This document shows positions 1-7,194 of a stretch of DNA of 64,000 nucleotides, piece after piece; position 1 is the stretch's first letter, and every line of letters starts with the position of its first letter. This DNA comes from Sphingobacterium sp. R2 (GTDB lineage: Bacteria > Bacteroidota > Bacteroidia > Sphingobacteriales > Sphingobacteriaceae). A model generated the notes under the pieces. That model ran no database searches and was not told the DNA's origin. It was given only the letters and a program-made list of their open reading frames with translations. The position numbers and the translations under genes were made by a program. Location: assembly GCF_040760075.1 (NCBI RefSeq), contig NZ_CP142884.1, positions 3,348,001-3,412,000 on the forward strand, in the 5' to 3' direction.

Positions 1-187
1 CAATTATATTGAATTGAGGATTTAACTTGAATTCATTGAGCTCAACATTATATGTATCTTCTGGGTTATATTGATGACAGATCGTGACATGTAAATTTTC
101 AGGATTCATTGCCTTTTCTAGCATATCCTTGAGTGTTGAAACTAATAGAGGATCTCTATAAGCTGCTATTTGGACAAAAATTGACAT
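1..187 (-). CDS. GT60-like GlcNAc-transferase, N-terminal part only
   Basis: This gene runs off the left edge; 62 codons are visible, starting from an ATG at 187. The start reads MSIFVQIAAYRDPLL, followed by a TLKDMLEKA segment, NPENLHV and a TICHQYNPED stretch. This is the characteristic opening of the Glycosyltransferase (GlcNAc) family (PF11397, related to the Dictyostelium Skp1 prolyl-hydroxyl GlcNAc-transferase, CAZy GT60), where the first strand FVxIAxYRD is followed by TLxD and a family-typical Q near the end of strand two. It begins 31 bases after the stop of the second radical SAM gene and is on the same strand, so it is most likely the next gene of the peptide operon. I infer that it glycosylates the neighbouring peptide or a cell-surface acceptor. 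The catalytic DxD lies outside the window, so activity cannot be judged. Confidence 0.72.
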   Translation of the reverse strand, partial: MSIFVQIAAYRDPLLVSTLKDMLEKAMNPENLHVTICHQYNPEDTYNVELNEFKLNPQFNII

Positions 188-218
188 TTCTAAATTTGGA
201 TTTAAAGTAAATTTTAGA

Positions 219-1517
219 CTATTGGTAATATTCAATAATACATTCATTAAAATGTGATTTTTGATTTAAATAGCTGATCAATAAACGATCTTCAATGTTA
301 TATTTAAAACTTGGACAACCTAAAGATACGCCCTCTTCTCTTTCTAAAAGACATCCTCCTCCGCAGACCGGCAAAAGATTACAGTTATAACAAATTGGCA
401 TATTTTCACCAAGGTCATAAAGCCATTTCCTGAATTTTGTTTCAGGCGAATGATCCTTAAAATCTTCATTAATATTCCCAATCAGATTGTCGGAAATTAT
501 ATCTGGTGTTGATAAAGGAAGGACATTACAAGAAAATAAGTTACCATCTTTATCAACGGAGACCGAGTCATGATCTGCTGCTGCGCAGGGTAAAATAACA
601 CGAGTAGGGAGTATACTTTGAATAAAACCGTTTTCTATAGCGTAAAATAGACACTCAATTTCATTTTCAGCTAAAATATCTTTAGAAACATGGTCGTTTT
701 CTAAAAAATCAAACTTAAAGGTAATTCGATTCTGAGCTTCAGCACGCGAAAACCTGTCTATAATTTCTATAACATGTCCAATATCAAAGCTTTTTATATT
801 GACTTCAAATATAATTCCGTCCTGAGGCAGGAAAGGAAAGTTCTCTGTTATTGATAATATATTCGTAATAGTAGATTCAGTAGCTTCAGAATTTGAACAC
901 TCTAATGATATATGAAACTTCTTGATAGAACATAAATTGAAGAGCCTTTTAAAGACTTCTTCCGTAAGAAAAATACCTTGACAAATTAATGATGATGAAT
1001 AAAATAGGTCTTTCTCATCAGCAATTTTCAGATTTGAAATTGATATTGAAAGTATTGTTTCAATATATTTGATTAGATCATCCACTTTCCATGTCAGCAA
1101 GAACGTTTTGAGATCTTTTTTAATCAGGCGGTGCTCGATAAAATTACTGATAGATGAAACAAATTCATTTCCTGATTTTGAAATATCGTAATATTTCGAA
1201 CAAGAATTACATCCAGACTGACAACTTTCGACCAGATTCAAAAATAATGAGATGTTGTCATTAATTAACTTTTCGCATCCAAGCAATTCGACAATTTCAT
1301 CTTTGTCTTTTGAGATTAATATGTTGCTATTTTGTAATTCTATAATTAGCCTTTTATCCAACATGTGTAAATCTCCATTCGTAATTTTTCGAAAAACATC
1401 GTCGGTTACTACAATTGTTTGGTTAGAAAGACATGAATAAATAATTGTTTGGCTCGTTGACTTAGCGTCCTTTTCGTCTGCAATAGAAGTTGTAATGATG
1501 TATTTGGATAGTTTCAT
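219..1517 (-). CDS. Radical SAM/SPASM peptide maturase paralogue lacking GGEP
   Basis: A 432-aa protein homologous over its length to the maturase at 5309-6679: both open with the same KLSKYI-TT strand and an NGDL/KGDL turn near residue 50. The radical SAM CX3CX2C motif is present as Cys99, Cys103 and Cys106. The SPASM domain is complete: one cysteine pair spaced by a Gly (around residues 305-325) and CX2CX5CX3C at Cys376, 379, 385 and 389, then Cys401. However, the segment aligned with TWYGGEP in the paralogue reads TWKVDD (residues 142-147), so the GGEP strand that normally contacts the SAM amino group is gone. The start overlaps the stop of the adaptor gene by four bases (ATGA), a sign of translational coupling. 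It may be a divergent second maturase, or a catalytically dead partner that binds precursor or maturase. What is seen is loss of the motif; the role is inferred. Confidence 0.85.
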   Translation of the reverse strand: MKLSKYIITTSIADEKDAKSTSQTIIYSCLSNQTIVVTDDVFRKITNGDLHMLDKRLIIELQNSNILISKDKDEIVELLGCEKLINDNISLFLNLVESCQSGCNSCSKYYDISKSGNEFVSSISNFIEHRLIKKDLKTFLLTWKVDDLIKYIETILSISISNLKIADEKDLFYSSSLICQGIFLTEEVFKRLFNLCSIKKFHISLECSNSEATESTITNILSITENFPFLPQDGIIFEVNIKSFDIGHVIEIIDRFSRAEAQNRITFKFDFLENDHVSKDILAENEIECLFYAIENGFIQSILPTRVILPCAAADHDSVSVDKDGNLFSCNVLPLSTPDIISDNLIGNINEDFKDHSPETKFRKWLYDLGENMPICYNCNLLPVCGGGCLLEREEGVSLGCPSFKYNIEDRLLISYLNQKSHFNECIIEYYQ

Positions 1518-2029
1518 CTTTTTATTAGTTTTTTAATCATTGACTCAATTATATCTTCCTTACTCGTTGTAATCTTGAGGCTTACATTCATTCCATTAGC
1601 TGGCTCTATGACTTGGTTATTGTTTAATCGTAGTTGTCTAGTTTTATCAAGTTTAGTTTTCCAGGAAATGTATGTGTATTGTTCTTGATTCCAAGAGGAA
1701 TCAATAGTTCCCGTGATCGTTCCCATGTCCGAAGATTTATCACCCAAAAAAGTTATTTGGGTTTCCAGACCTGAGGGATACTGATTCTGCGGAGCCATAT
1801 TTAATTTGATAACTAAAACTCCTTGATCTAGGATCATTTGTTCCGATATTATTGTCGCGAGCAAACGATCGTAATTTTTTATTTGTATTTTATTAATTAA
1901 GAATATTGAAAATGATATGGATATTATTATGAGCAAATTACCCCAGTTAATGAAAAAATGGGATGGTTTATTCATTACTTCCTGTACTTCAGGACTTCTC
2001 AGTTCATATTTTGATTTTATTTCTGCCAT
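1514..2029 (-). CDS. Miniature HlyD-like membrane fusion protein
   Basis: A 171-aa protein with a cytoplasmic N-terminus containing the SPEVQEVMNKPSHFFINWG stretch typical of Bacteroidota HlyD-family adaptors, followed by one hydrophobic segment (about residues 29-47, LLIIISISFSIFLI). The C-terminal half resembles the end of a HlyD protein: a GLETQITFLGD segment, a WNQ turn and a short beta region ending in GMNVSLKI. Full-length members exceed 350 residues and carry a long periplasmic coiled-coil hairpin with lipoyl-like halves; here that centre is absent and the two ends are joined directly. The reading frame is intact, so this looks like a natural short form rather than a fresh deletion. 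It lies eight bases after the exporter gene and probably serves as its periplasmic partner. How it would reach an outer-membrane channel without the hairpin is unclear. Confidence 0.7.
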   Translation of the reverse strand: MAEIKSKYELRSPEVQEVMNKPSHFFINWGNLLIIISISFSIFLINKIQIKNYDRLLATIISEQMILDQGVLVIKLNMAPQNQYPSGLETQITFLGDKSSDMGTITGTIDSSWNQEQYTYISWKTKLDKTRQLRLNNNQVIEPANGMNVSLKITTSKEDIIESMIKKLIKR

Positions 2030-2036
2030 ATCAGAT

Positions 2037-4259
2037 TTAATCTCCTAATTCCAACTGGTTCTTTACCAATTCATAATATTTGCCTCTATTTGAGATCAGT
2101 GTCGAATGATTGCCAATTTCCTCTATCTTGCCATTATCCAATACAATTATTTGATCTGCTTTTTTTACGGTACTGAGTCTATGAGCAATAATTACGACAG
2201 TTTTATTTCTGAAAAAATCATTGAGATAATCTATAATGGTTTTTTCATTATTTGCATCCAAGCTGCTTGTAGCTTCATCAAAAAAAATATATTCTGGATT
2301 TTTATAAACTGAACGGGCAATTAGAATTCTTTGGCGTTGACCTCCGCTGATCCCCATTCCAGATAAGCCAATTTTTGTGGTATATCCATTTGGAGTACTT
2401 TCTACAAAATCTTTTAGGTTAGCTACTCTTATTGCCATCTCCATTTTCTGTTCATCTATATTCTCTCCATCCATAGCGATATTTTTCGCAATTGTATCAT
2501 AGAAAATGTAACCGTCTTGCATCACGCTGCCGCAGTAACTTCTCCACAATTTTGGAGAAATTTTACTTAAATCGGATTCACCCACCGATACTTTCCCCTG
2601 GGTTGGCTGATAGAAGTTTAGCAATATTTTCATAAGTGTAGTTTTTCCACTTCCACTAGTTCCTACAATGGCTGTCACTTTACCTTTTGGAATACATAGG
2701 TTAATATTTTTTAAGACATAAGGAGAATTTGGTCCTTCGTACTGAAATGAAAGATTTTCGATGAATAAATCTCCAAATGTTAATTGTGGAAATAAGATTT
2801 TTTCTTTACCAATTGTCTCTTCATCTTGTTTATTGTGAATCTCCTGCAGCCTAATCATGCTCAATTTCGCATCCTGGGCAGATCTGATTAAATTGACTAA
2901 TTGTTCAATAGGACCAGTTGTCTGCCCAATAACATAGGATATACTTAATAATTGGCCGATTGTTAAATTGCCTTTGATTGCCTCAGTTGCAGCAATAAAG
3001 GTGATAAGAATATTCTTTACATGAGTCACGAATACTAAACCAGTTCGCTGGTATTGTTCTAATGCTAGGCTTTTAATATTTAATTTGTAATCTTTAACTT
3101 GCAATTGCTCCCATTCCCACCTCTTTGGAGTTTCGCTGCCAAAAAGTTTTATTTCTTGCATACCCGTGATCAATTCATACAATTTATCCTGATTTTCTCT
3201 GCTTCGAGAAAACCTTTTGTAATCCATCTCTTTTCTTTTTTTCTGAAAAAGCAAGATCCACAGTATTCCGAAAATACTAAAGGCTACAAATAAAGCCAGA
3301 ATCTTTAGATCGTAAATCGCTAAGACAATTGTAAAGACGATAATATTTATAAACGAAAAAAGGGACGTGAGTATAGAGCCAGTAAGAAAATTTTCAATCC
3401 TATGATGATCATTGATACGCTGAGCAATGTCTCCAACGGCTTTTGAATCAAAATATCTTATCGGTAGTTTTAATAATTTGGATAAAAAGTCTGAAATTAT
3501 ACTTAAGCTTATCCGAGAATTTATATGTAACAGTAACCAGGAGCGCACTAGTTCAATACTCATGTTTCCAAATATCAAAAAGAGCTGTGCCAAGAGAATG
3601 ACATATACCACTGATAATTTTTTTTCTGAGACCCCCTGATCAAGTAGTATTTGTGTTGCAAATGGTAGTGTTAGAGAAATTACACTTGCAGCTAACATTC
3701 CCAGGCCCAATTGGACTATATGTTTTTTAAATGGTTTTAGATACCGGAACAAGAATGCGAAGCCTCGTTGCTTTTCAGTAATTTCTTTTCGAGTGTAAAA
3801 ATCAGGAGTAGGTTCAAGAAGAAGAGCTATCCCTCTTTCATTATAGGTGGAGATCCAGGCTTTATAAAAGGTTTCTTCATCAAGCTTAACTATTCCGTGT
3901 GCAGGATCAGCAATCATAAATTCTTTTGATGTTGACTCCTTATCAAATATCCTTTTTATAAAATTTCCTTTGCTTTTTATCGCTAACAGAACAACAAAGT
4001 GATCTTGGTTCCAATGTAGAATACATGGTAATGGAGAATCATTGAGAAGTTTTTGTATGTTCAGTTTTACCATTAGAGATCTGAAACCAAGAATCTCGGA
4101 AGCCTCACTTATGCTTAAAAGGCTAACCCCATTTTTTCCTAGGTGGCACAATTCACGGAGATACTCAAGAGAGTATTTTTTTCCGTAATATTCTGCTACC
4201 ATTTTTAGGCAAGTAGGAGCGCAGTCCATTATATCATGTTGGATAGAAAACTTGAACAT
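2037..4259 (-). CDS. Peptidase C39-containing ABC exporter (PCAT)
   Basis: A 740-aa inner-membrane exporter that cuts double-glycine leaders and exports the peptide. The N-terminal C39 domain has the catalytic cysteine in QHDIMDCAPTCL (Cys13), a DHFVVL histidine motif near residue 107 and an ADPAHG aspartate near residue 135. About six transmembrane segments span roughly residues 165-450. The nucleotide-binding domain has Walker A GTSGSGKTT, an ISGGQRQR signature and Walker B IFFDEATSSLD, followed by an AHRLST switch histidine, so all catalytic elements are present. Length and domain order match LagD/SunT/NukT-type transporters. The natural substrate is the precursor at 6817-7026, which ends its leader in RGG. 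It sits six bases after the helical protein gene and eight bases before the mini adaptor, inside the operon. Confidence 0.95.
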   Translation of the reverse strand: MFKFSIQHDIMDCAPTCLKMVAEYYGKKYSLEYLRELCHLGKNGVSLLSISEASEILGFRSLMVKLNIQKLLNDSPLPCILHWNQDHFVVLLAIKSKGNFIKRIFDKESTSKEFMIADPAHGIVKLDEETFYKAWISTYNERGIALLLEPTPDFYTRKEITEKQRGFAFLFRYLKPFKKHIVQLGLGMLAASVISLTLPFATQILLDQGVSEKKLSVVYVILLAQLFLIFGNMSIELVRSWLLLHINSRISLSIISDFLSKLLKLPIRYFDSKAVGDIAQRINDHHRIENFLTGSILTSLFSFINIIVFTIVLAIYDLKILALFVAFSIFGILWILLFQKKRKEMDYKRFSRSRENQDKLYELITGMQEIKLFGSETPKRWEWEQLQVKDYKLNIKSLALEQYQRTGLVFVTHVKNILITFIAATEAIKGNLTIGQLLSISYVIGQTTGPIEQLVNLIRSAQDAKLSMIRLQEIHNKQDEETIGKEKILFPQLTFGDLFIENLSFQYEGPNSPYVLKNINLCIPKGKVTAIVGTSGSGKTTLMKILLNFYQPTQGKVSVGESDLSKISPKLWRSYCGSVMQDGYIFYDTIAKNIAMDGENIDEQKMEMAIRVANLKDFVESTPNGYTTKIGLSGMGISGGQRQRILIARSVYKNPEYIFFDEATSSLDANNEKTIIDYLNDFFRNKTVVIIAHRLSTVKKADQIIVLDNGKIEEIGNHSTLISNRGKYYELVKNQLELGD

Positions 4260-4265
4260 AAATAC

Positions 4266-5303
4266 TTAAGTCGCTGATGTTATTGCAGAATCATGAATTA
4301 AAATGTTGGAAGGAGTAAATTTTAATTCATTGTTTTGATAGTTCTGTATTACGATTTTTAAATCTAATGGAATTAGCTCAGAAACATTTTGAAAATTCAT
4401 TAAAGCAGCTAATATTAAATGTTGTATTGATGTAGGAACCTGCTTATTGAAAATATCAGATTTGATAGATTTTTCTAACCCCTTCTCTACTTTATTATCC
4501 AAAATCAATAATAATATATCCAATGAATTTTTTAAATCAGAATTAATTTTGTCATTGAAAGAGATATTCAGATTATCAAATACAGAAGATAGATAAGGGT
4601 TCTGTAAAGAATTTCCGATATTAGTATTTCCTACTGCTTTGAACAGAATTCCGTTTAAAAATGATTTTAGAATTGATTCATATTGCCCTTCGAATGATAA
4701 TATTTTTGAAAAAGGAAACTGGAAAGTTTCTGCCTCATTGCTCAGCAAATATTTTATTACTGCTCTTGAATAGATAGCTGATTGTGAATGATTCCCGGCG
4801 TTAAAGTAGACTTTGGAAATATTTAAATACTGTTCGATTTTCATGTACATCCCATCGTCAAAGCCATGATCTATAAGAAAATCTATACTATCTAGTAATT
4901 CTATCATGTATTTTTGAGCATTATCATAATCTTTATCAAGGTAATAGTAATAATAAGCTAATACAGGATTCAAAATGGCTTTTATTGTGTGATACTCTAA
5001 CGGATTATTTGAATCTAGTTCACAATATTGTTTCAATATTTTGTCAACAAAATAGGAGGCTACATTTGGTTCTTTTTCTCTACAGACCCTGAACAGTTTC
5101 TCGCTAAGGATGTAATTGTATGTAAGTTTCTCTCTATTATTTAATGTTAATTGAACGTAATTTAAAAGTGCATAAAATATATGGCCACTGTCGTAGCTTT
5201 TATAATTAGAGACTGAATCCTTAGATTTTTCTAGCTCTCTTTCTACAGTTGGAGTGTAACTCTCGAACAACTGTAGATATTCAATAATTTGAGATTCGTT
5301 CAT
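4266..5303 (-). CDS. Helix-rich cytosolic protein of the peptide cluster, unknown function
   Basis: A 345-aa protein with no signal peptide and no transmembrane segment. I do not recognise a family. The sequence is strongly helical, with alternating hydrophobic heptads and repeated Tyr/Leu/Ala-rich stretches (for example residues 115-130, rich in YYYY, and an AIYSRAVIKYLL helix) that recall TPR-like or other alpha-solenoid scaffolds. No Cys-rich motif, nucleotide-binding loop or peptidase motif is visible. It lies five bases after the first maturase and six bases before the exporter, so it is almost certainly co-translated with the modification machinery. A peptide-carrier, scaffold or immunity role would fit the position, but none is shown by the sequence. 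The protein is acidic and Lys/Asn-rich like its neighbours. Confidence 0.7.
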   Translation of the reverse strand: MNESQIIEYLQLFESYTPTVERELEKSKDSVSNYKSYDSGHIFYALLNYVQLTLNNREKLTYNYILSEKLFRVCREKEPNVASYFVDKILKQYCELDSNNPLEYHTIKAILNPVLAYYYYYLDKDYDNAQKYMIELLDSIDFLIDHGFDDGMYMKIEQYLNISKVYFNAGNHSQSAIYSRAVIKYLLSNEAETFQFPFSKILSFEGQYESILKSFLNGILFKAVGNTNIGNSLQNPYLSSVFDNLNISFNDKINSDLKNSLDILLLILDNKVEKGLEKSIKSDIFNKQVPTSIQHLILAALMNFQNVSELIPLDLKIVIQNYQNNELKFTPSNILIHDSAITSAT

Positions 5304-5308
5304 ATTTA

Positions 5309-6679
5309 TTAGCCTAGTGTTTGTAATGCTGATTTATCCATTAAATACTGTAAAACAAGTTTGTCCTCTATATTTGCTTTCATCGTAGGACAAGTTATCT
5401 CACCATTATACCAGTCTTTTGGACAGTTGCCATTGCAAACTGGAAACAGATTGCATTTTGAACACTTTGGTGAAACACTACAAGAGGCAAGATCATCATA
5501 CCATCCTCTTACTTGAGTGTTTTTATTAAAAGTTGATTCATCTTGTAGAAGGTTTCCGATAATATGTTTTTCCTCGTTGTATTTAGGTGTGTAAGGGAAT
5601 TCATAGCAAGGAGTGATGTTTCCTGTAGCATCATAGACTTCGCTGGCTTCATTGACAACCATGCAAACATCATATCTCCTTTCTGGCAAAATGTACTTCA
5701 TGGGAAATCCTTTTTCCAAGAGATACATTAGCCATTCTATCTCAAGTTCAGCAAATTCTATGGTGGTTAATCCCTGTTCATCTCCTACTGTCTTGTCTCC
5801 CCAATTAGTGATCGGAAAAAAGCCCATTTCCACTTTATCCTGTAATCCTAAGGAAGCCATGTAATCAACCATATCTTGCGCTTGGCGATAATTGGTTTCA
5901 TCTATGTTCATCCTTATGAAAATCGGATGTTTTACAATTTGTTGGTAATGATCCAATGAGCAGATATCAAGAATGTTTTTCATGATAATATCGAAGGTTG
6001 ATTCTCCTTTTTTGGTTATCCTACGTTTATCATGATGTTCTTTTGTTGTATCTAAGGTTATCTGAAATCGTTTAACTCTGTGGTTTAGGTAAAGTTCAGT
6101 AAAAATATCTTTTTTTAAACTAAGACCATTTGTAATGATTGATGCACTATAGCCACATTTTCGTTCAGAAGCAATTTTCTGCATTTTATTACTGAGATTA
6201 ATAATAGCAGAATAGCCCATTAAAGGTTCGCCACCATACCAGGTTGTATGAACCAATTCTGTATCAGGTTTTCTATCTAACTGGAAAATTAATCTTTCAA
6301 TTATTTTAATTTGCATTTCCTGGGTCATAGTCAATTTTGAATGGACTTGCCCACAATAAAAGCAACCTAATTGACAATTAGCAGTAGGTTGAATGGTCAT
6401 TGATACACATTTTGTATCTTTAACACCTAATTTGTTGAGTTTTAATATCTCCTGAAATTCATCCTCAGTTCCATTGACAATGATTTCATATTCCATTAAT
6501 CTAGCTAATGCAGTGTTATCAAGGCTTAATAAATCCCCTTTTACCAAGTTATGATATAGGCTATCCTCGATCAATGTAGATACTCCACTTCGCGTAGAAA
6601 AGAGTATACGTTGCTGTATTTCGCTGTTAGGATCCAGCACATCGGTGGTCACTATGTATTTTGATAATTTGAAATTCAT
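5309..6679 (-). CDS. Radical SAM/SPASM peptide maturase
   Basis: A 456-aa enzyme of the SPASM subfamily, predicted to use SAM-derived radicals to form a cross-link on the neighbouring Cys-rich precursor. Domains in order: an N-terminal region (1-95) starting FKLSKYIVTT that may hold a leader-recognition fold; the radical SAM domain with Cys102, Cys106 and Cys109 (CQLGCFYC) and the SAM-binding GGEP at residues 149-152; and a C-terminal SPASM domain with a cysteine pair around residues 340-360 and CX2CX5CX3C at Cys406, 409, 415 and 419, then Cys430. All ligands for three iron-sulfur clusters are present. The N-terminal start and layout resemble the Bacteroidota GG-leader maturase families. It follows the precursor gene after a 137-base gap with a stem-loop. 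Products could be thioether (sacti- or ranthipeptide-like) or carbon-carbon linkages; the sequence does not decide. Confidence 0.9.
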   Translation of the reverse strand: MNFKLSKYIVTTDVLDPNSEIQQRILFSTRSGVSTLIEDSLYHNLVKGDLLSLDNTALARLMEYEIIVNGTEDEFQEILKLNKLGVKDTKCVSMTIQPTANCQLGCFYCGQVHSKLTMTQEMQIKIIERLIFQLDRKPDTELVHTTWYGGEPLMGYSAIINLSNKMQKIASERKCGYSASIITNGLSLKKDIFTELYLNHRVKRFQITLDTTKEHHDKRRITKKGESTFDIIMKNILDICSLDHYQQIVKHPIFIRMNIDETNYRQAQDMVDYMASLGLQDKVEMGFFPITNWGDKTVGDEQGLTTIEFAELEIEWLMYLLEKGFPMKYILPERRYDVCMVVNEASEVYDATGNITPCYEFPYTPKYNEEKHIIGNLLQDESTFNKNTQVRGWYDDLASCSVSPKCSKCNLFPVCNGNCPKDWYNGEITCPTMKANIEDKLVLQYLMDKSALQTLG

Positions 6680-6765
6680 AATTAAGAGGTTATTTCTAAT
6701 GTTTATATTTAAAAATTTAGTAACAAAAGCCTATTTCAAACTGACAGTAAGCTAGTTTTTTGATT

Positions 6766-6795
6766 ACAGCATGTGAATTTTCATCCACATGCCGT
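6766..6795 (-). other. Stem-loop between precursor and maturase genes
   Basis: Read on the minus strand, a 10-bp stem (ACGGCATGTG pairing with CACATGCTGT, one G-U pair) encloses a 10-base loop, 22 bases after the precursor stop. No U-tract follows on that strand, so it is not a classical terminator. Such hairpins after RiPP precursor genes often stabilise the precursor mRNA or limit read-through to the maturase; that role is inferred here. Confidence 0.5.
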
Positions 6796-6816
6796 AAAAT
6801 GGTTTTGTAGTAATTA

Positions 6817-7026
6817 TTATGAATAATTACTACCATTGTTACAAGTACAATCAGGTTCTTTGGTCGTGTAATTTGAACCATTGTTACATGTACAGGCTGC
6901 TAAATTCCCGCCACGAGTGGCAGAGGCCTCATCAAGGTTCATTACTTCAAAACCTTCTGAAAGATTGCCTTCTTTTTGGCTCTCGCTGAATTTTCGCAAT
7001 GCCAATTGCAAACGTTTAGATTTCAT
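6817..7026 (-). CDS. Double-glycine RiPP precursor with repeated CTCNNGSNY core
   Basis: A 69-aa precursor peptide. Residues 1-40 form a charged leader with the helical pattern EGFEVMNLDEAS and end in the double-glycine cleavage site RGG (residues 39-40), matching the GG-leader precursors of Bacteroidota. Cleavage by the C39 domain of the exporter would release a 29-residue core. The core has two copies of CTCNNGSNY (residues 45-53 and 60-68) joined by TTKEPD. Four cysteines in two CxC pairs are the likely targets of the radical SAM maturase. Each repeat also offers Asn-x-Ser/Thr sequons (NGS and NYT; NGS and NYS), Ser/Thr and Cys as possible sugar acceptors for the glycosyltransferases on either side. 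Apart from its gene neighbours no homologue is known to me; the precursor assignment rests on leader, core and context. Confidence 0.88.
   Translation of the reverse strand: MKSKRLQLALRKFSESQKEGNLSEGFEVMNLDEASATRGGNLAACTCNNGSNYTTKEPDCTCNNGSNYS
6823..6849 (-). repeat. Core repeat 2 (codons for CTCNNGSNY)
   Basis: This is the second in-frame repeat of the precursor core, followed by one terminal Ser codon and the stop. Thr is ACT (ACA in copy 1), Ser is AGT (TCA in copy 1) and Tyr is TAT (TAC in copy 1), while the peptide is identical. Confidence 0.85.
6868..6894 (-). repeat. Core repeat 1 (codons for CTCNNGSNY)
   Basis: This is the first of two 27-base in-frame repeats in the precursor core. 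It encodes the same nine residues as the copy at 6823-6849 but differs at silent positions: Ser is TCA here and AGT in the other copy, a change at all three codon positions. That points to selection on the peptide rather than a fresh DNA duplication. Confidence 0.85.
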
Positions 7027-7194
7027 TTGACTTAATTTAAGTTTACAATATCTGCTAAAGTTTTACATTATTAAGCACTCGTTGAATGGCACAATTGACT
7101 CTTATGCTAAGTTTCTATTATAGATAGCCAGTAAATAAAAAATCTTTTAATATGGATTTGTTATGCTCGATATGATTTAATTTCATATCATATT

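Noticed and set aside
6823..6894. Direct repeats that could suggest a CRISPR or mobile repeat
   Set aside because: The repeats are in frame inside a small gene, differ at silent positions and number only two; they encode peptide repeats.
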